Assembly (NCBI RefSeq): GCF_040822115.1
Contig: NZ_CP162004.1
Coordinates: 1,488,001-1,552,000 of the forward strand
Direction of reading: 5' to 3'
Source: Flavobacterium sp. WC2421
GTDB lineage: Bacteria; Bacteroidota; Bacteroidia; Flavobacteriales; Flavobacteriaceae
DNA length: 64,000 nt
Within the stretch, counting starts at the first letter, position 1. Each line of letters begins with the position of its first letter. The translations under genes and the position numbers were made by a program. Below, one piece after another: positions 27,029 through 36,087 of this stretch. The notes beneath the pieces are model-generated. The model saw only the letters and a program-made list of their open reading frames with translations, was not told where the DNA came from and did not search any database.

Positions 27029-28099
27029 TTATTTTGCATAGTAATTTTTTCCAGAACTATGGTCCTTTTTTGCTCCCGTTACACTTGATAATACGTTGAT
27101 TTCATTACGTAATTTCAATACGCCCAAGAAAGCAAAGATCAGTGCTTCTTTAAATTCTAGAATTTTAGCATTGGGAATTATTATTGTTATATCAGGTAAA
27201 TGATGATGTATGCGCTCTATTAGAAAATCATTATAAGCTCCGCCGCCAGTTATGAAAAGACTTCCTTTTTTAGTTGGTAACGCTAAAGCAATTTGTAGCG
27301 CTACATGTTCTGTGAAAGTATGTAATTTGTCTTCTATAGTAATAGTGAAACTTTCAATCAAGGGTAAAACAGTTTCTTTTACAAATTCAAAACCTAAGGA
27401 TTTAGGATGTTTTTTTTGATAAAAATCCAATTCATTTAGTTGCTTTAAAAGCGCTTCATTGGTATTTCCGGATCTTGATATTTCCCCTTTATCATCGTAA
27501 TTGAATCCCAATTGATTGGCGTAGTAATTTAATACGGTGTTAACCGGTGAAATATCAAAAGCAATACGTTGATTATTTTCTTCGAATGAAATATTAGAAA
27601 ATCCACCTAAATTCATACAATAATCGTATTCTGAAAATAAAATACGATCCCCAATAGGAACTAATGGAGCACCTTGACCGCCTAGTTGAACATCTTGGAC
27701 TCTAAAATCACAAACAACAGTCTGATTAATTAAAGAAGCAATTTCAGGTAAATTTCCTATTTGTAAGGTGAAGCCTTTTTGAGGTTGATGTAAAATAGTG
27801 TGTCCATGGGAACAGACAGCATCAAGATTTTCAATTTTATTTATTTTTATAAAATTTGAAATAATAGTAGCGAGAAGGGTAGTGTAATCTTGATTTAATT
27901 TTTCTAATTTATTTGTCGAATAATCTACTGCTGATTTTAAAGAATTGATCCAATTTGTGTCATAAGAAATAGTTTCAGATTCTAGGATTTTAAAATTCCA
28001 TTTGTTATTTTCGACAGTGAAGATTATGTGTGATAAATCGACTCCATCTAGAGAAGTGCCTGACATGACACCTATAATATTATACTTTTCTTTTAACAT
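27029..28099 (-). CDS. anmK: Anhydro-N-acetylmuramic acid kinase
   Basis: 356 aa. The N-terminus VMSGTSLDGVDLSHI is the AnmK phosphate-binding signature. CSHGHTILHQP, VCDFRVQDVQLGGQGAPLVP and FDISPVNTVLN follow in order, and the ATP site includes LFITGGGAYNDFLIERI. It phosphorylates and opens 1,6-anhydroMurNAc during cell-wall recycling in the cytoplasm. It is divergent from the acyl-CoA dehydrogenase gene, with 88 bp between them. Confidence 0.95.
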   Translation of the reverse strand: MLKEKYNIIGVMSGTSLDGVDLSHIIFTVENNKWNFKILESETISYDTNWINSLKSAVDYSTNKLEKLNQDYTTLLATIISNFIKINKIENLDAVCSHGHTILHQPQKGFTLQIGNLPEIASLINQTVVCDFRVQDVQLGGQGAPLVPIGDRILFSEYDYCMNLGGFSNISFEENNQRIAFDISPVNTVLNYYANQLGFNYDDKGEISRSGNTNEALLKQLNELDFYQKKHPKSLGFEFVKETVLPLIESFTITIEDKLHTFTEHVALQIALALPTKKGSLFITGGGAYNDFLIERIHHHLPDITIIIPNAKILEFKEALIFAFLGVLKLRNEINVLSSVTGAKKDHSSGKNYYAK

Positions 28100-28119
28100 T
28101 GGCTTAATTTACGAAATCG

Positions 28120-28150
28120 TTTGAAATATGATTTATAATAATTACTTTTG
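28120..28150 (+). promoter_or_regulatory. Bacteroidota-type promoter of the acyl-CoA dehydrogenase gene
   Basis: TTTG at 28120-28123, a 19-bp spacer, and TACTTTTG at 28143-28150. This is an exact fit to TTTG-N19-TAnnTTTG. The ATG follows 38 bp after the -7 box. Confidence 0.72.
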
Positions 28151-28187
28151 GCAACAAATTTAACAACATTTAATTTACAATAAAAAT

Positions 28188-29327
28188 ATGGATTTTAATC
28201 TTACCGAAGAGCATTTAATGATTCAACAAGCGGCAAAAGATTTTGCTAATACTGAATTGTTGGGTGGAGTTGTAGAAAGAGACGAGCATTCAAAGTTTCC
28301 GACTGAACAAGTGAAAATGATGGCCGATTTAGGTTTTATGGGAATGATGGTAGATCCAAAATATGGAGGATCAGGATTAGATAGTATTTCTTATGTTTTG
28401 GCAATTACCGAAATTGCAAAAGTCGATGCTTCAGCTGCGGTTATCATGTCAGTAAATAATTCATTGGTTTGTGCGGGTATTGAAAAATATTGTAATGAAG
28501 AACAAAAAATGAAATATTTAGTGCCTTTAGCTAAAGGGGAGGTAATTGGTGCTTTTTGTTTATCGGAGCCAGAAGCAGGTTCTGATGCGACTTCTCAAAA
28601 AACAACAGCAATAGATAAAGGAGATTATTATTTACTTAACGGTACAAAAAACTGGATTACTAATGGATCTTCGGCATCAACTTATATTGTAATTGCCCAA
28701 ACTGATATTGAAAAAGGACACAAAGGGATCAATGCTTTCATTGTTGAAAAAGGATGGGCTGGTTTTGATATTGGTCCAAAGGAAAAGAAAATGGGAATTC
28801 GTGGATCTGATACTCATTCATTACTATTTAATGATGTAAAAGTTCCAAAAGAAAATAGAATAGGGGATGATGGATTTGGATTTAATTTTGCCATGTCCGT
28901 ATTGAATGGTGGTCGAATTGGTATCGCCTCTCAAGCATTAGGAATTGCAACAGGAGCTTATGAATTAGCATTAAAATATTCGCAAGAGCGTAAAGCTTTT
29001 GGAAAAGAAATTTTCAAACACCAAGCAATTGCTTTCAAATTAGCAGATATGGCAACTCAAATTATGGCTGCTAAATTGTTAGTTCTTAAAGCGGCATCTG
29101 AGAAAGATGAAGGTAAGGATATTTCACAATCTGGAGCTATGGCTAAATTATTTGCTTCACAAACCGCTATGGATACTACAATTGAAGCAGTACAAATTCA
29201 CGGTGGAAATGGTTACGTATCCGAATATCATGTAGAACGTATGATGCGCGATGCTAAAATTACGCAAATCTATGAAGGGACATCTGAAATACAACGAATT
29301 GTAATTTCAAGAACGTTAGTTTCCTAA
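28188..29327 (+). CDS. Acyl-CoA dehydrogenase
   Basis: 379 aa. The N-terminal helical domain starts MDFNLTEEHLMIQQAAKDFA. The FAD/acyl-CoA loop is FCLSEPEAGSDA, followed by NGTKNWITNG and IRGSDTHSL. The helical C-terminal domain includes SQERKAFGKEIFKHQ and HGGNGYVSEY. The catalytic Glu is in IYEGTSEIQR. It introduces the alpha,beta double bond into an acyl-CoA and passes electrons to ETF. Short- to medium-chain specificity is typical of this close branch (butyryl-CoA-like), but I cannot fix it. Transcribed alone from the promoter at 28120. Confidence 0.95.
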   Translation: MDFNLTEEHLMIQQAAKDFANTELLGGVVERDEHSKFPTEQVKMMADLGFMGMMVDPKYGGSGLDSISYVLAITEIAKVDASAAVIMSVNNSLVCAGIEKYCNEEQKMKYLVPLAKGEVIGAFCLSEPEAGSDATSQKTTAIDKGDYYLLNGTKNWITNGSSASTYIVIAQTDIEKGHKGINAFIVEKGWAGFDIGPKEKKMGIRGSDTHSLLFNDVKVPKENRIGDDGFGFNFAMSVLNGGRIGIASQALGIATGAYELALKYSQERKAFGKEIFKHQAIAFKLADMATQIMAAKLLVLKAASEKDEGKDISQSGAMAKLFASQTAMDTTIEAVQIHGGNGYVSEYHVERMMRDAKITQIYEGTSEIQRIVISRTLVS

Positions 29328-29455
29328 ATTTTATAAAATATTTTTTTTTAACCATTAAGGGGTAAGTAGTTGAGATGTAAATCATCTTAATGGTCTTATT
29401 TCTTAGTGGTTTTTTAATTCTAAAAAAGTGTACATTTACCCAAAAGTTTCCTTTT

Positions 29456-30133
29456 ATGTACGATGATTTAAAATATTGGTACTTGCGCGATCATAAATTA
29501 TTCCGGACTTTAAGTTTTGGACAAATCAAGCAATTGTGTATTATTACGGGGTTTAAAAAGGCTCAAAAAGGAGAGGTTATTTATTTCAGTTCTTCAGATG
29601 TGCCTCGAATTTTTCTTTTGAAAAAAGGGAACATAAAAATAGTGGCAGTAGACGAAGAGGGAAATGAAACCATAAAAGACATTATTCAAAAAGGCGATTT
29701 GTTTGGGGAACTAACTTTAGAATCCGACAATCAAGCCAATGAGTATGCCAAAGTATTATCTGATGATGTAGCTATTTGCAGTTTTCTACTATCGGATTTT
29801 GAAGATCTATTATTGAGCAATCCTAGTTTGGCTTTATCCTATACTAAATTTGTAGGTTTGAAAATGAAGCGAATAAAAAATAGCTACTCAAATTTGATTT
29901 CTAAAGATGCCAAAACCAGACTACTATTGTTTTTAAAAGACTGGGGTGAAAGCGAAGGAAAAAGAACGGGTAACCGAATTGTGATTGAAAATTATTTGAC
30001 TCAAAACGATATTGCACAAATCATTTGTACTTCAAGACAAACCGCTACTCAGTTATTGAATGAAATGGAAACGAACGGTATAATTGCCTACAACAGAAAA
30101 GAAATAATTATTACGGATATAAATAATTTGTAG
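29456..30133 (+). CDS. Crp/Fnr-family transcriptional regulator
   Basis: 225 aa from the ATG at 29456 (MYDDLKYWYLRDH). An earlier ATG at 29390 adds 22 residues that look like leader. Residues ~10-125 form a cyclic-nucleotide-binding-type beta roll (GEVIYFSSSDVPRIFLLKKG, GDLFGELTLE), though the Arg/Ser that contact cAMP are not evident. Residues ~140-220 form a winged helix with NYLTQNDIAQIICTSRQTAT as the recognition helix. There are no Fnr-type clustered Cys residues. It lies 80 bp upstream of the peroxiredoxin-led run and is its likely regulator; the signal is unknown. Confidence 0.88.
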   Translation: MYDDLKYWYLRDHKLFRTLSFGQIKQLCIITGFKKAQKGEVIYFSSSDVPRIFLLKKGNIKIVAVDEEGNETIKDIIQKGDLFGELTLESDNQANEYAKVLSDDVAICSFLLSDFEDLLLSNPSLALSYTKFVGLKMKRIKNSYSNLISKDAKTRLLLFLKDWGESEGKRTGNRIVIENYLTQNDIAQIICTSRQTATQLLNEMETNGIIAYNRKEIIITDINNL

Positions 30134-30164
30134 TTATTTTTATTGAATTGCAAACTAGGCGACA

Positions 30165-30193
30165 ATTGCTTCTTAAATTACATAGTAGTTTTG
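30165..30193 (+). promoter_or_regulatory. Candidate promoter of the peroxiredoxin-led operon
   Basis: ATTG (30165-30168) and TAGTTTTG (30186-30193) separated by 17 bp. The -7 box matches TAnnTTTG; the -33 box and spacing are imperfect. The ATG follows 20 bp later. Confidence 0.42.
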
Positions 30194-30213
30194 TATTAAT
30201 AAAATGAAACACT

Positions 30214-30813
30214 ATGAAAAAATTATTTAGCCTTGCTTTATTTGCAATAGTATCGCTTGTAAATGCCCAAAATGAATTGCCTAAAACGGCAACAGATATT
30301 TCACCTTTGTTAATTGGTGAGAAAATTCCAGATGTTATCTTGAAATCAGTCGATAATCAAGATGTTAATTTAGCCTCCCTATTTAGTAATAAAAAAACTG
30401 TTTTAGTTTTTTATCGTGGTGGATGGTGTCCATATTGTAATCTACATTTATCCGCTTTAGGTGAAGCCGAAGCAGCATTAATAGCTTTAGGATACCAAAT
30501 AATAGCAATTAGTCCAGATTCTCCAACAAGTTTGAAAGCTACTGTAGAAAAAGATAAAGTAAATTACCTTTTATTATCTGACAGTAATGGAATGCTTGCA
30601 AAAACGATGGGAATTGCTTTTGAAGCTCCAGAAAATTACAAATCTATGTTGGCTAAAAGTTCTGATGGTGTAAATAGTAGTTTTTTGCCCGTTCCCTCTG
30701 TTTTTATTTTGAATGTAAATAAGGAAATCGAATTTGAATTTATTACTCCAGATTTTAAACATAGAATTACAAATGATCTTTTGATTGCAGCTGCTAAATC
30801 TTTAAAAGAATAG
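30214..30813 (+). CDS. Secreted peroxiredoxin-like protein (AhpC/TSA fold)
   Basis: 199 aa with a signal peptide (cleavage near LVNAQN). The thioredoxin-like core has FYRGGWCPYCNLHL with C72 and C75. The first is the peroxidatic or redox Cys, and the CxxC form resembles bacterioferritin-comigratory-like or thiol-oxidoreductase members. AISPDSPTSLKATVEKDK and PVPSVFILN are further family segments. It probably reduces peroxides or thiols in the periplasm. It is the first gene of a run continuing through 35488, with 2 bp to the next gene. Confidence 0.85.
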   Translation: MKKLFSLALFAIVSLVNAQNELPKTATDISPLLIGEKIPDVILKSVDNQDVNLASLFSNKKTVLVFYRGGWCPYCNLHLSALGEAEAALIALGYQIIAISPDSPTSLKATVEKDKVNYLLLSDSNGMLAKTMGIAFEAPENYKSMLAKSSDGVNSSFLPVPSVFILNVNKEIEFEFITPDFKHRITNDLLIAAAKSLKE

Positions 30814-30815
30814 AA

Positions 30816-31715
30816 ATGAAAAATTATTTTTTTGTTTTGATACTGGTTACTGTTTCTACTTTTGGCTACGCCCAAGGTTGTAGTGATGCAGGAATATGTT
30901 CAATAGGACATGGTTTTCAAAGTGACGAAAAAGAATTAAAAAATAGTGTAGGAATTGCTTCTGTTTTTGGTGCTGGTGAGGCTGATGTAACCTATTTTTC
31001 TCCATTTATTTCCTATACTAGAAAAATAAATGAAAACTGGGCGCTGAGTAGTAAGGTGACATTTTCTAGTGCCAATGGTGCATTTGGAACTTCAACTTCA
31101 TTAGGAGATGCATTTCTGTCAGGGAATTATACCTTTGAAACAAAGAATAATAAACAATGGAGTACATTATTCGGTTTTAAAATTCCTTTCACAAATTCCG
31201 ATTTTAAAATTGATGGAAAGTCACTGCCATTAGATTATCAATCAAGTCTAGGAACGTATGATTTATTTATTGGAGGGAATTTTAAATATAATAATTGGGA
31301 TTTTAATTCAGCTATTCAAATCCCAGTAATAAATAATAATAAAAACTCTTATTTTAAAGAGTTTTCAGGCACTAATGATTTTCCGTCTACAAATAGGTTT
31401 GAACGTAGGTCAGATGCATTGTTTCGAACAACTTATACGCTAAAAACTGCCAATAAAAAATTTATCTTTAAACCGAATGTTTTATTTATTTATCATCTAG
31501 GAGAGGATAGTTATGAGACTATTCAGGGAGATAGAGAAAAAATAAAAGGGTCAGATGGTTTAACTATTAACGGGAATTTATTAACCACATATGTAATAAA
31601 TAATCATAATAGTATAGAGCTCTCAATGGCAACTCCATTTGTAATTAGGGATATCCGTCCAGATGGTTTGACAAGGGCTTACGTTGTTAGTATTCAGTAT
31701 AATATAATATTTTAA
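30816..31715 (+). CDS. Outer-membrane beta-barrel protein, function unknown
   Basis: 299 aa with a signal peptide (cleavage near GYAQG). The mature start CSDAGICSIG has a Cys pair. The rest alternates polar and aromatic residues in strand-sized units (DVTYFSPFISYTRK, WSTLFGFKIPF, YDLFIGGNFKY) and ends with aromatic SIQYNIIF, typical of an outer-membrane beta barrel. I do not recognise a named family. It is coupled tightly to the peroxiredoxin gene (2 bp) and the YHS gene (12 bp). Confidence 0.7.
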   Translation: MKNYFFVLILVTVSTFGYAQGCSDAGICSIGHGFQSDEKELKNSVGIASVFGAGEADVTYFSPFISYTRKINENWALSSKVTFSSANGAFGTSTSLGDAFLSGNYTFETKNNKQWSTLFGFKIPFTNSDFKIDGKSLPLDYQSSLGTYDLFIGGNFKYNNWDFNSAIQIPVINNNKNSYFKEFSGTNDFPSTNRFERRSDALFRTTYTLKTANKKFIFKPNVLFIYHLGEDSYETIQGDREKIKGSDGLTINGNLLTTYVINNHNSIELSMATPFVIRDIRPDGLTRAYVVSIQYNIIF

Positions 31716-31727
31716 TTGATTTGTAAG

Positions 31728-32192
31728 ATGAAAAATCGTATTTTAATTGCCGCAATATTTTGTTTGATTTCTTTATTATCATTTGCACAAAATGAAAGTA
31801 AAAGACTAACACAATTTAATCTAGAAAAGAAAGTAGCTATTCAAGGCTACGATCCTGTTGCTTATTTTAAACAAGGTAAAGCAGTAAAAGGGAAAAAAGA
31901 ATTGGGATCTATTTATGAAGGAGTGAATTATTATTTCTCATCAGTAGAAAACAAAGATGCTTTTGCAAAAAGCCCAATGACTTACGAACCACAATATGGA
32001 GGTTGGTGTGCATTTGCAATGGGAGATTCTGGTGAAAAAGTCGAAATTGACCCCGCAACATTTAAAATTGTTGAAGGTAAATTATACTTGTTTTATAATG
32101 CCTATTTTAACAATACATTGAAAAGCTGGAATAAAGATCAATCCAATTTAAAGGCAAAAGCCGATACAAACTGGAAAAAGTTTTTTAAATAA
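31728..32192 (+). CDS. YHS domain-containing secreted protein
   Basis: 154 aa from the ATG at 31728; a TTG at 31716 would add only MICK. Signal peptide with cleavage near SFAQN. The YHS core is VAIQGYDPVAYFKQGKAVKG, followed by EGVNYYFSSVENKDAFAKSP and PQYGGWCAFAM. YHS domains bind metals, often copper, and occur beside redox proteins. The product is probably periplasmic. It lies 10 bp before the DoxX gene. Confidence 0.88.
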   Translation: MKNRILIAAIFCLISLLSFAQNESKRLTQFNLEKKVAIQGYDPVAYFKQGKAVKGKKELGSIYEGVNYYFSSVENKDAFAKSPMTYEPQYGGWCAFAMGDSGEKVEIDPATFKIVEGKLYLFYNAYFNNTLKSWNKDQSNLKAKADTNWKKFFK

Positions 32193-32202
32193 AAATAAAA
32201 TT

Positions 32203-32592
32203 ATGAAATCACCACTGATAACTTGGTTATTGCGCCTTATTGTTGCAGTAATTCTAATTCAAACTTTGTATTTTAAATTTACTGGTGCCGAAGAAAGTGT
32301 TTATATTTTCTCTACTTTAGGGATGGAACCTTATGGAAGAATAGGCTCAGGGATTGCCGAATTGATAGCGTCGATTTTAATTGTGTATCCAAAAACAACT
32401 TGGATCGGGGCATTAATAGGTATGGGAGTAATGATAGGTGCTATAGCATCTCATTTATTTGTTTTGGGTATAGAAGTGCAAAATGACGGGGGAACTCTTT
32501 TTATTTTGGCTCTAATTACCTTTATTTGTTGTTCTCTTTTGGTTTATCAAAATAAGAATACAATACTCAATTTGTTAAAATTAAAATTGTAA
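32203..32592 (+). CDS. DoxX-family membrane protein
   Basis: 129 aa with four hydrophobic segments: LLRLIVAVILIQTLYFKF, IAELIASILIVYP, ALIGMGVMIGAIASHLFVLG and LFILALITFICCSLLVY. The layout and the FKFTGAEE loop fit DoxX-like proteins. In other bacteria DoxX relatives work with quinones or thiol-oxidising complexes. Here the neighbourhood of a peroxiredoxin and a YHS protein fits a redox role, but none is shown. The next gene starts one base after this one ends. Confidence 0.78.
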   Translation: MKSPLITWLLRLIVAVILIQTLYFKFTGAEESVYIFSTLGMEPYGRIGSGIAELIASILIVYPKTTWIGALIGMGVMIGAIASHLFVLGIEVQNDGGTLFILALITFICCSLLVYQNKNTILNLLKLKL

Positions 32593-32593
32593 T

Positions 32594-33082
32594 ATGCTGA
32601 TACCTTCTATAAATACGAGCTTGAATGAATTGGTAGATTTGCTTGTTCAACTCCCAGATTCTGAATATGCTAAGCCTTGTGTTTCGCTAAGTGATTCTAC
32701 TATTGGCGAACATACGAGGCACATAATCGAGATGTTTCAGTGTCTTGAGAATAATTATAATTTGGGGATAGTGAATTATGATAAAAGACCACGGAACAAA
32801 TTAATTCAAACCGATACTGATTTTGCCATATCTCAAATTAAAATGGTCCAAAATTCATTGGAAAAAGAAAATAAAAAGTTAGAATTACAGCAAATAATTG
32901 ATAGTGAAGAGCTTCGTATTGAGAGTAATTATTTCAGAGAATTGCTTTATAATTTGGAACATTGTATCCATCATCAGGCTTTAATAAAAGTGGCGATTTT
33001 ACAAATTGATACTATTGAAGTAGATGTCAATTTTGGAGTGGCACGTTCAACAATTGAATATAGAAATCAATGTGCACAGTAA
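32594..33082 (+). CDS. DinB-family protein
   Basis: 162 aa four-helix-bundle protein. Metal-ligand-like His residues lie in the GEHTRHIIEM segment (~residues 34-43) and the LEHCIHHQALIK segment (~residues 120-131), as in DinB/YfiT enzymes that often act as metal-dependent thiol S-transferases. There is no signal peptide, so it is cytoplasmic. It overlaps the next gene by 13 bp in a different frame, which suggests translational coupling. Confidence 0.75.
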   Translation: MLIPSINTSLNELVDLLVQLPDSEYAKPCVSLSDSTIGEHTRHIIEMFQCLENNYNLGIVNYDKRPRNKLIQTDTDFAISQIKMVQNSLEKENKKLELQQIIDSEELRIESNYFRELLYNLEHCIHHQALIKVAILQIDTIEVDVNFGVARSTIEYRNQCAQ

Positions 33083-33780
33083 GTTTTGTAAAAGTGGATA
33101 ACAAAGTCATCATTACCTCCAATCGCGATGAAAAGGTGATAAGGCCCAGTGCAATTAAGCCCAAAAATTACATAGTAAAAGGCAAAAATGTCATTTATCC
33201 AAAAGACCCAAAAGCGGGAGGGACTTGGTACGCAGTGGATGACGATGGGACTATTTTGGTTTTATTGAATGGTGCCAATGAAAAACATATCCCAAAGCTT
33301 CCCTATAGAAGAAGCCGTGGTTTAATTGTTTTAGATATCATAAGCGAAGTATCCCCAAAGGATTTCTGGAATGAGATTGATTTAGATAACATTGAACCTT
33401 TTACTTTAGTTTTATTTCAAAATGGGGCGCTTTTTCAATTAAGATGGAACGGTTTAAAAAAAGAGGAGGTTGTTTTAAATGCAGATGATAGACACATCTG
33501 GTCTTCGGCTACTTTGTATCCCGATGAAATTAGAAAAGAAAGAGCAGATTTGTTTTATACCTTCTTGGAGGAGAATGGGGCAATTTCAGAAAAAGAAATG
33601 TACCAGTATCATCGCTATACAGATAAAGACAATCATCAAAATGGGTTGGTTATCAATCGAAATAATGAAATGAAAACGCTAAGTATTACGCAAGCCATAA
33701 CTGAACAAAATAAGGTCGCTATTCGTCATTATGATTTAATATCCCAAAAAGAATCGTGCACTTCATTTATTATAATTTAA
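33070..33780 (+). CDS. NRDE-family protein (TANGO2-like)
   Basis: 236 aa. The N-terminal Cys-2 in MCTVSFVK and the SNRDE motif at about residues 17-21 define the NRDE (Ntn-hydrolase-like, TANGO2) family. The GGTWYAVDDDGTILVLLNG segment is also typical. The molecular function of the family is poorly known; a heme-related role has been proposed for homologues. The start overlaps the DinB gene by 13 bp. Confidence 0.85.
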   Translation: MCTVSFVKVDNKVIITSNRDEKVIRPSAIKPKNYIVKGKNVIYPKDPKAGGTWYAVDDDGTILVLLNGANEKHIPKLPYRRSRGLIVLDIISEVSPKDFWNEIDLDNIEPFTLVLFQNGALFQLRWNGLKKEEVVLNADDRHIWSSATLYPDEIRKERADLFYTFLEENGAISEKEMYQYHRYTDKDNHQNGLVINRNNEMKTLSITQAITEQNKVAIRHYDLISQKESCTSFIII

Positions 33781-33791
33781 AAATACCCTAA

Positions 33792-34844
33792 GTGATATTT
33801 AACAGAAATTCTAAATTACTACTACACAAGATAACCCATTGGGAATATTGGCCTTTCCAATTGGTCTATATTCCTATTTATTTTCAATGGGCCTTTTACG
33901 CTATAAAAGCAAAATCAATTTTTTTCTTTAATGCGTCTAATCCCACGATAAAAAATGGAGGATTTATTATGGAATCTAAAAAAGCGATTTATGATTTAAT
34001 CCCTCAAAAATATTATCCCAAAACGGAATTAATTAGAGAAGGGACTTCATTAGAATCAATAGAAAATACAATTAAATCCTCGGGGATAAAATATCCTTTG
34101 ATCGCTAAACCTGATATTGGTTTGCGTGGTTCAGGAGTTAAGAAAATTGAAACTATTACTGATTTAAAGCAATATGCCTCCAAAGCCAATTTTGATTATG
34201 TAATCCAAGACTTAATTCCGTTTCAAAATGAAGTGGGGATTTTCTATGTACGATACCCCAATCAAAAATCAGGAAAAATTACAGGAATTGTTTCCAAAGA
34301 ATTTTTAATTATTACAGGAAACGGTATTGCAACAATCGAAGAGTTAATAAAGGAAAATCCGCGTTATGAATTGCAATTAAAAGTACTACAGCAGGAATAC
34401 GGTAATCGTTTATTAACCGTTTTAGCTGTTGGGGAAAAAATAAATCTTGTTCCCTACGGCAATCATGCCAGAGGGGCTAAGTTTATTGATGGGAGTGACT
34501 GGATAACTCCAAAATTGGAAACCGTTATTAATGAAATGTGTTTGCAAATACCAGGCTTTTATTTTGGGAGATTGGATGTCATGTATAATACGATTGAAGA
34601 ATTGGAAAACGGAAAAAACTTTTCGATAGTGGAATTAAATGGAGCTGCTAGTGAACCAACTCACATTTATGATCCCAAACATTCTTTGTTTTTTGCTTGG
34701 AAAGAATTGTCACGACACATTAGCTATATGTTTGAAATTAGTGTTGCCAACAATAAAAAAGGCGTGCCATATCTGGCTCACAAAGAAGGTATGAAAGAAT
34801 ACAGATTGCATCTAGAACAGAGCAATAAAATTGTCAATTTTTAA
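33792..34844 (+). CDS. ATP-grasp family protein (D-ala-D-ala ligase-like)
   Basis: 350 aa starting from a GTG at 33792; the next ATG (GFIMESKK) is at residue ~60 and would remove a conserved start region. The ATP-grasp fold is seen in PLIAKPDIGLRGSGVKKI (P-loop-like nucleotide loop), YVIQDLIP and the metal-binding FSIVELNGAASEPTHIYDP. An N-terminal hydrophobic helix (FQLVYIPIYFQWAFYAIKA) may associate with membrane. It probably joins a carboxylate to an amine or thiol; the substrate is unknown. It lies 6 bp before the LysE-like gene. Confidence 0.75.
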   Translation: MIFNRNSKLLLHKITHWEYWPFQLVYIPIYFQWAFYAIKAKSIFFFNASNPTIKNGGFIMESKKAIYDLIPQKYYPKTELIREGTSLESIENTIKSSGIKYPLIAKPDIGLRGSGVKKIETITDLKQYASKANFDYVIQDLIPFQNEVGIFYVRYPNQKSGKITGIVSKEFLIITGNGIATIEELIKENPRYELQLKVLQQEYGNRLLTVLAVGEKINLVPYGNHARGAKFIDGSDWITPKLETVINEMCLQIPGFYFGRLDVMYNTIEELENGKNFSIVELNGAASEPTHIYDPKHSLFFAWKELSRHISYMFEISVANNKKGVPYLAHKEGMKEYRLHLEQSNKIVNF

Positions 34845-34849
34845 CAGCA

Positions 34850-35488
34850 ATGAAAATAATAAAGAATATTCTTGTGGGGTTTGTTGTGAGCTTTTTGGGT
34901 TCTATTCCACTGGGATATTTGAATTTTATAGGCTTTGAAATTTACACTGAATTTGGAATAAATAATTTACTTTTATATTTATTGGGGGTTATTGTTATTG
35001 AATCTCTGGTTATTTATTTCACTTTAATTTTTGCTGCTAAATTAGCCAATAATAAAAAATTAATGAAGGTAATTGACATCTTTGGTGTTTTCTTTTTATT
35101 GCTTTTGGCCTATTCCTTCTACTCTCATTCTACTCAATCTGTTTCGAATCAACATTATTTAGAAAAATACATTATCTATTCTCCTGTTGTAATCGGTTTA
35201 TTTTTAAGTAGCATTAACTTTTTGCAACTTCCCTTTTGGACGGGTTGGAATTTGTATTTGATAAATGGAAAATATATTCATGTGAATGGAAAATGGAAGT
35301 TTTTTTACATTCTAGGAACGCTAATAGGAACTTTTTTAGGAATGCTAGCTTTGGTTTTTTTCTTGAATACAATATCTCAAAACGCAGATAGCTTCTCTAA
35401 ATACTTAATGCCTGTTATAATTCCAATGCTCTTTATCGTTATGGCTTGTTTACAAAGCTATAAAGTTTTTAAAAAATATATTAGATAG
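34850..35488 (+). CDS. LysE-like membrane transporter
   Basis: 212 aa with about six membrane helices (ILVGFVVSFLGSIPLGYLNF, LLLYLLGVIVIESLVIYF, VFFLLLLAYSFYSH, LGTFLGMLALVFFL and others). The GSIPLGYLNF start resembles the GP-type motif of LysE/RhtB amino-acid exporters. The exported compound is unknown. It ends the run that begins at 30214. Confidence 0.7.
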   Translation: MKIIKNILVGFVVSFLGSIPLGYLNFIGFEIYTEFGINNLLLYLLGVIVIESLVIYFTLIFAAKLANNKKLMKVIDIFGVFFLLLLAYSFYSHSTQSVSNQHYLEKYIIYSPVVIGLFLSSINFLQLPFWTGWNLYLINGKYIHVNGKWKFFYILGTLIGTFLGMLALVFFLNTISQNADSFSKYLMPVIIPMLFIVMACLQSYKVFKKYIR

Positions 35489-35514
35489 TTTATTTGATTG
35501 ATATTTTATTCCTT

Positions 35515-36087
35515 CTATAAGATAGCTTTTTTCATGTCGTAAGTCATAATGAAGTAGTCATTACTATTGAATTGAAAATCGCCAATAACAGTCCATTGTA
35601 ATTTTTCACTATGGGCTTTTAAGGAAGGGATATTCTTTTTATTGATAAATGTCAAAGCCAATGGATATCTTTCCACAATATGGCTTCTCATGAATTCAAA
35701 AAGAGGTCTGATTAATCCTTTGCCACGATAGTCCGCATGAATGCATATAGGACCGTATTGAAAACTATTGGTTGTAGTAATGGGATTAAAATCTTGAAAA
35801 GTAAGATTTGGAAATAAGGAACTCATGTAGTTAAAAATAGGCCATTGGTTAAAAAAAGCCCAGCTTTCTGCAAAAATATAAGCGATGACTTTTTGATTGT
35901 CTTTGGCAATAAATAAACCTTTATTTTCTATGACTTGAGTCAACTGAGCAATTGTAAATGGCGTTGTCACAAAACCAAATTCTTTTTCGGCTTCTGTTAA
36001 ATTAGAAACTAAATATAATTCTTGTAATGATAAAACACCGTCGATGTCTTGAAGTGACGCAATTTCTAATGGGATGTTTTCGGTCAT
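35515..36087 (-). CDS. GNAT-family N-acetyltransferase
   Basis: 190 aa. The acetyl-CoA loop is HADYRGKGLIRPLFEF (~residues 118-133), a variant of the Q/RxxGxG/A motif. Strands around KVIAYIFAESW and YPLALTFINKKNIPS fit the fold. The acceptor substrate is unknown. Convergent with the LysE-like gene. Confidence 0.8.
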   Translation of the reverse strand: MTENIPLEIASLQDIDGVLSLQELYLVSNLTEAEKEFGFVTTPFTIAQLTQVIENKGLFIAKDNQKVIAYIFAESWAFFNQWPIFNYMSSLFPNLTFQDFNPITTTNSFQYGPICIHADYRGKGLIRPLFEFMRSHIVERYPLALTFINKKNIPSLKAHSEKLQWTVIGDFQFNSNDYFIMTYDMKKAIL

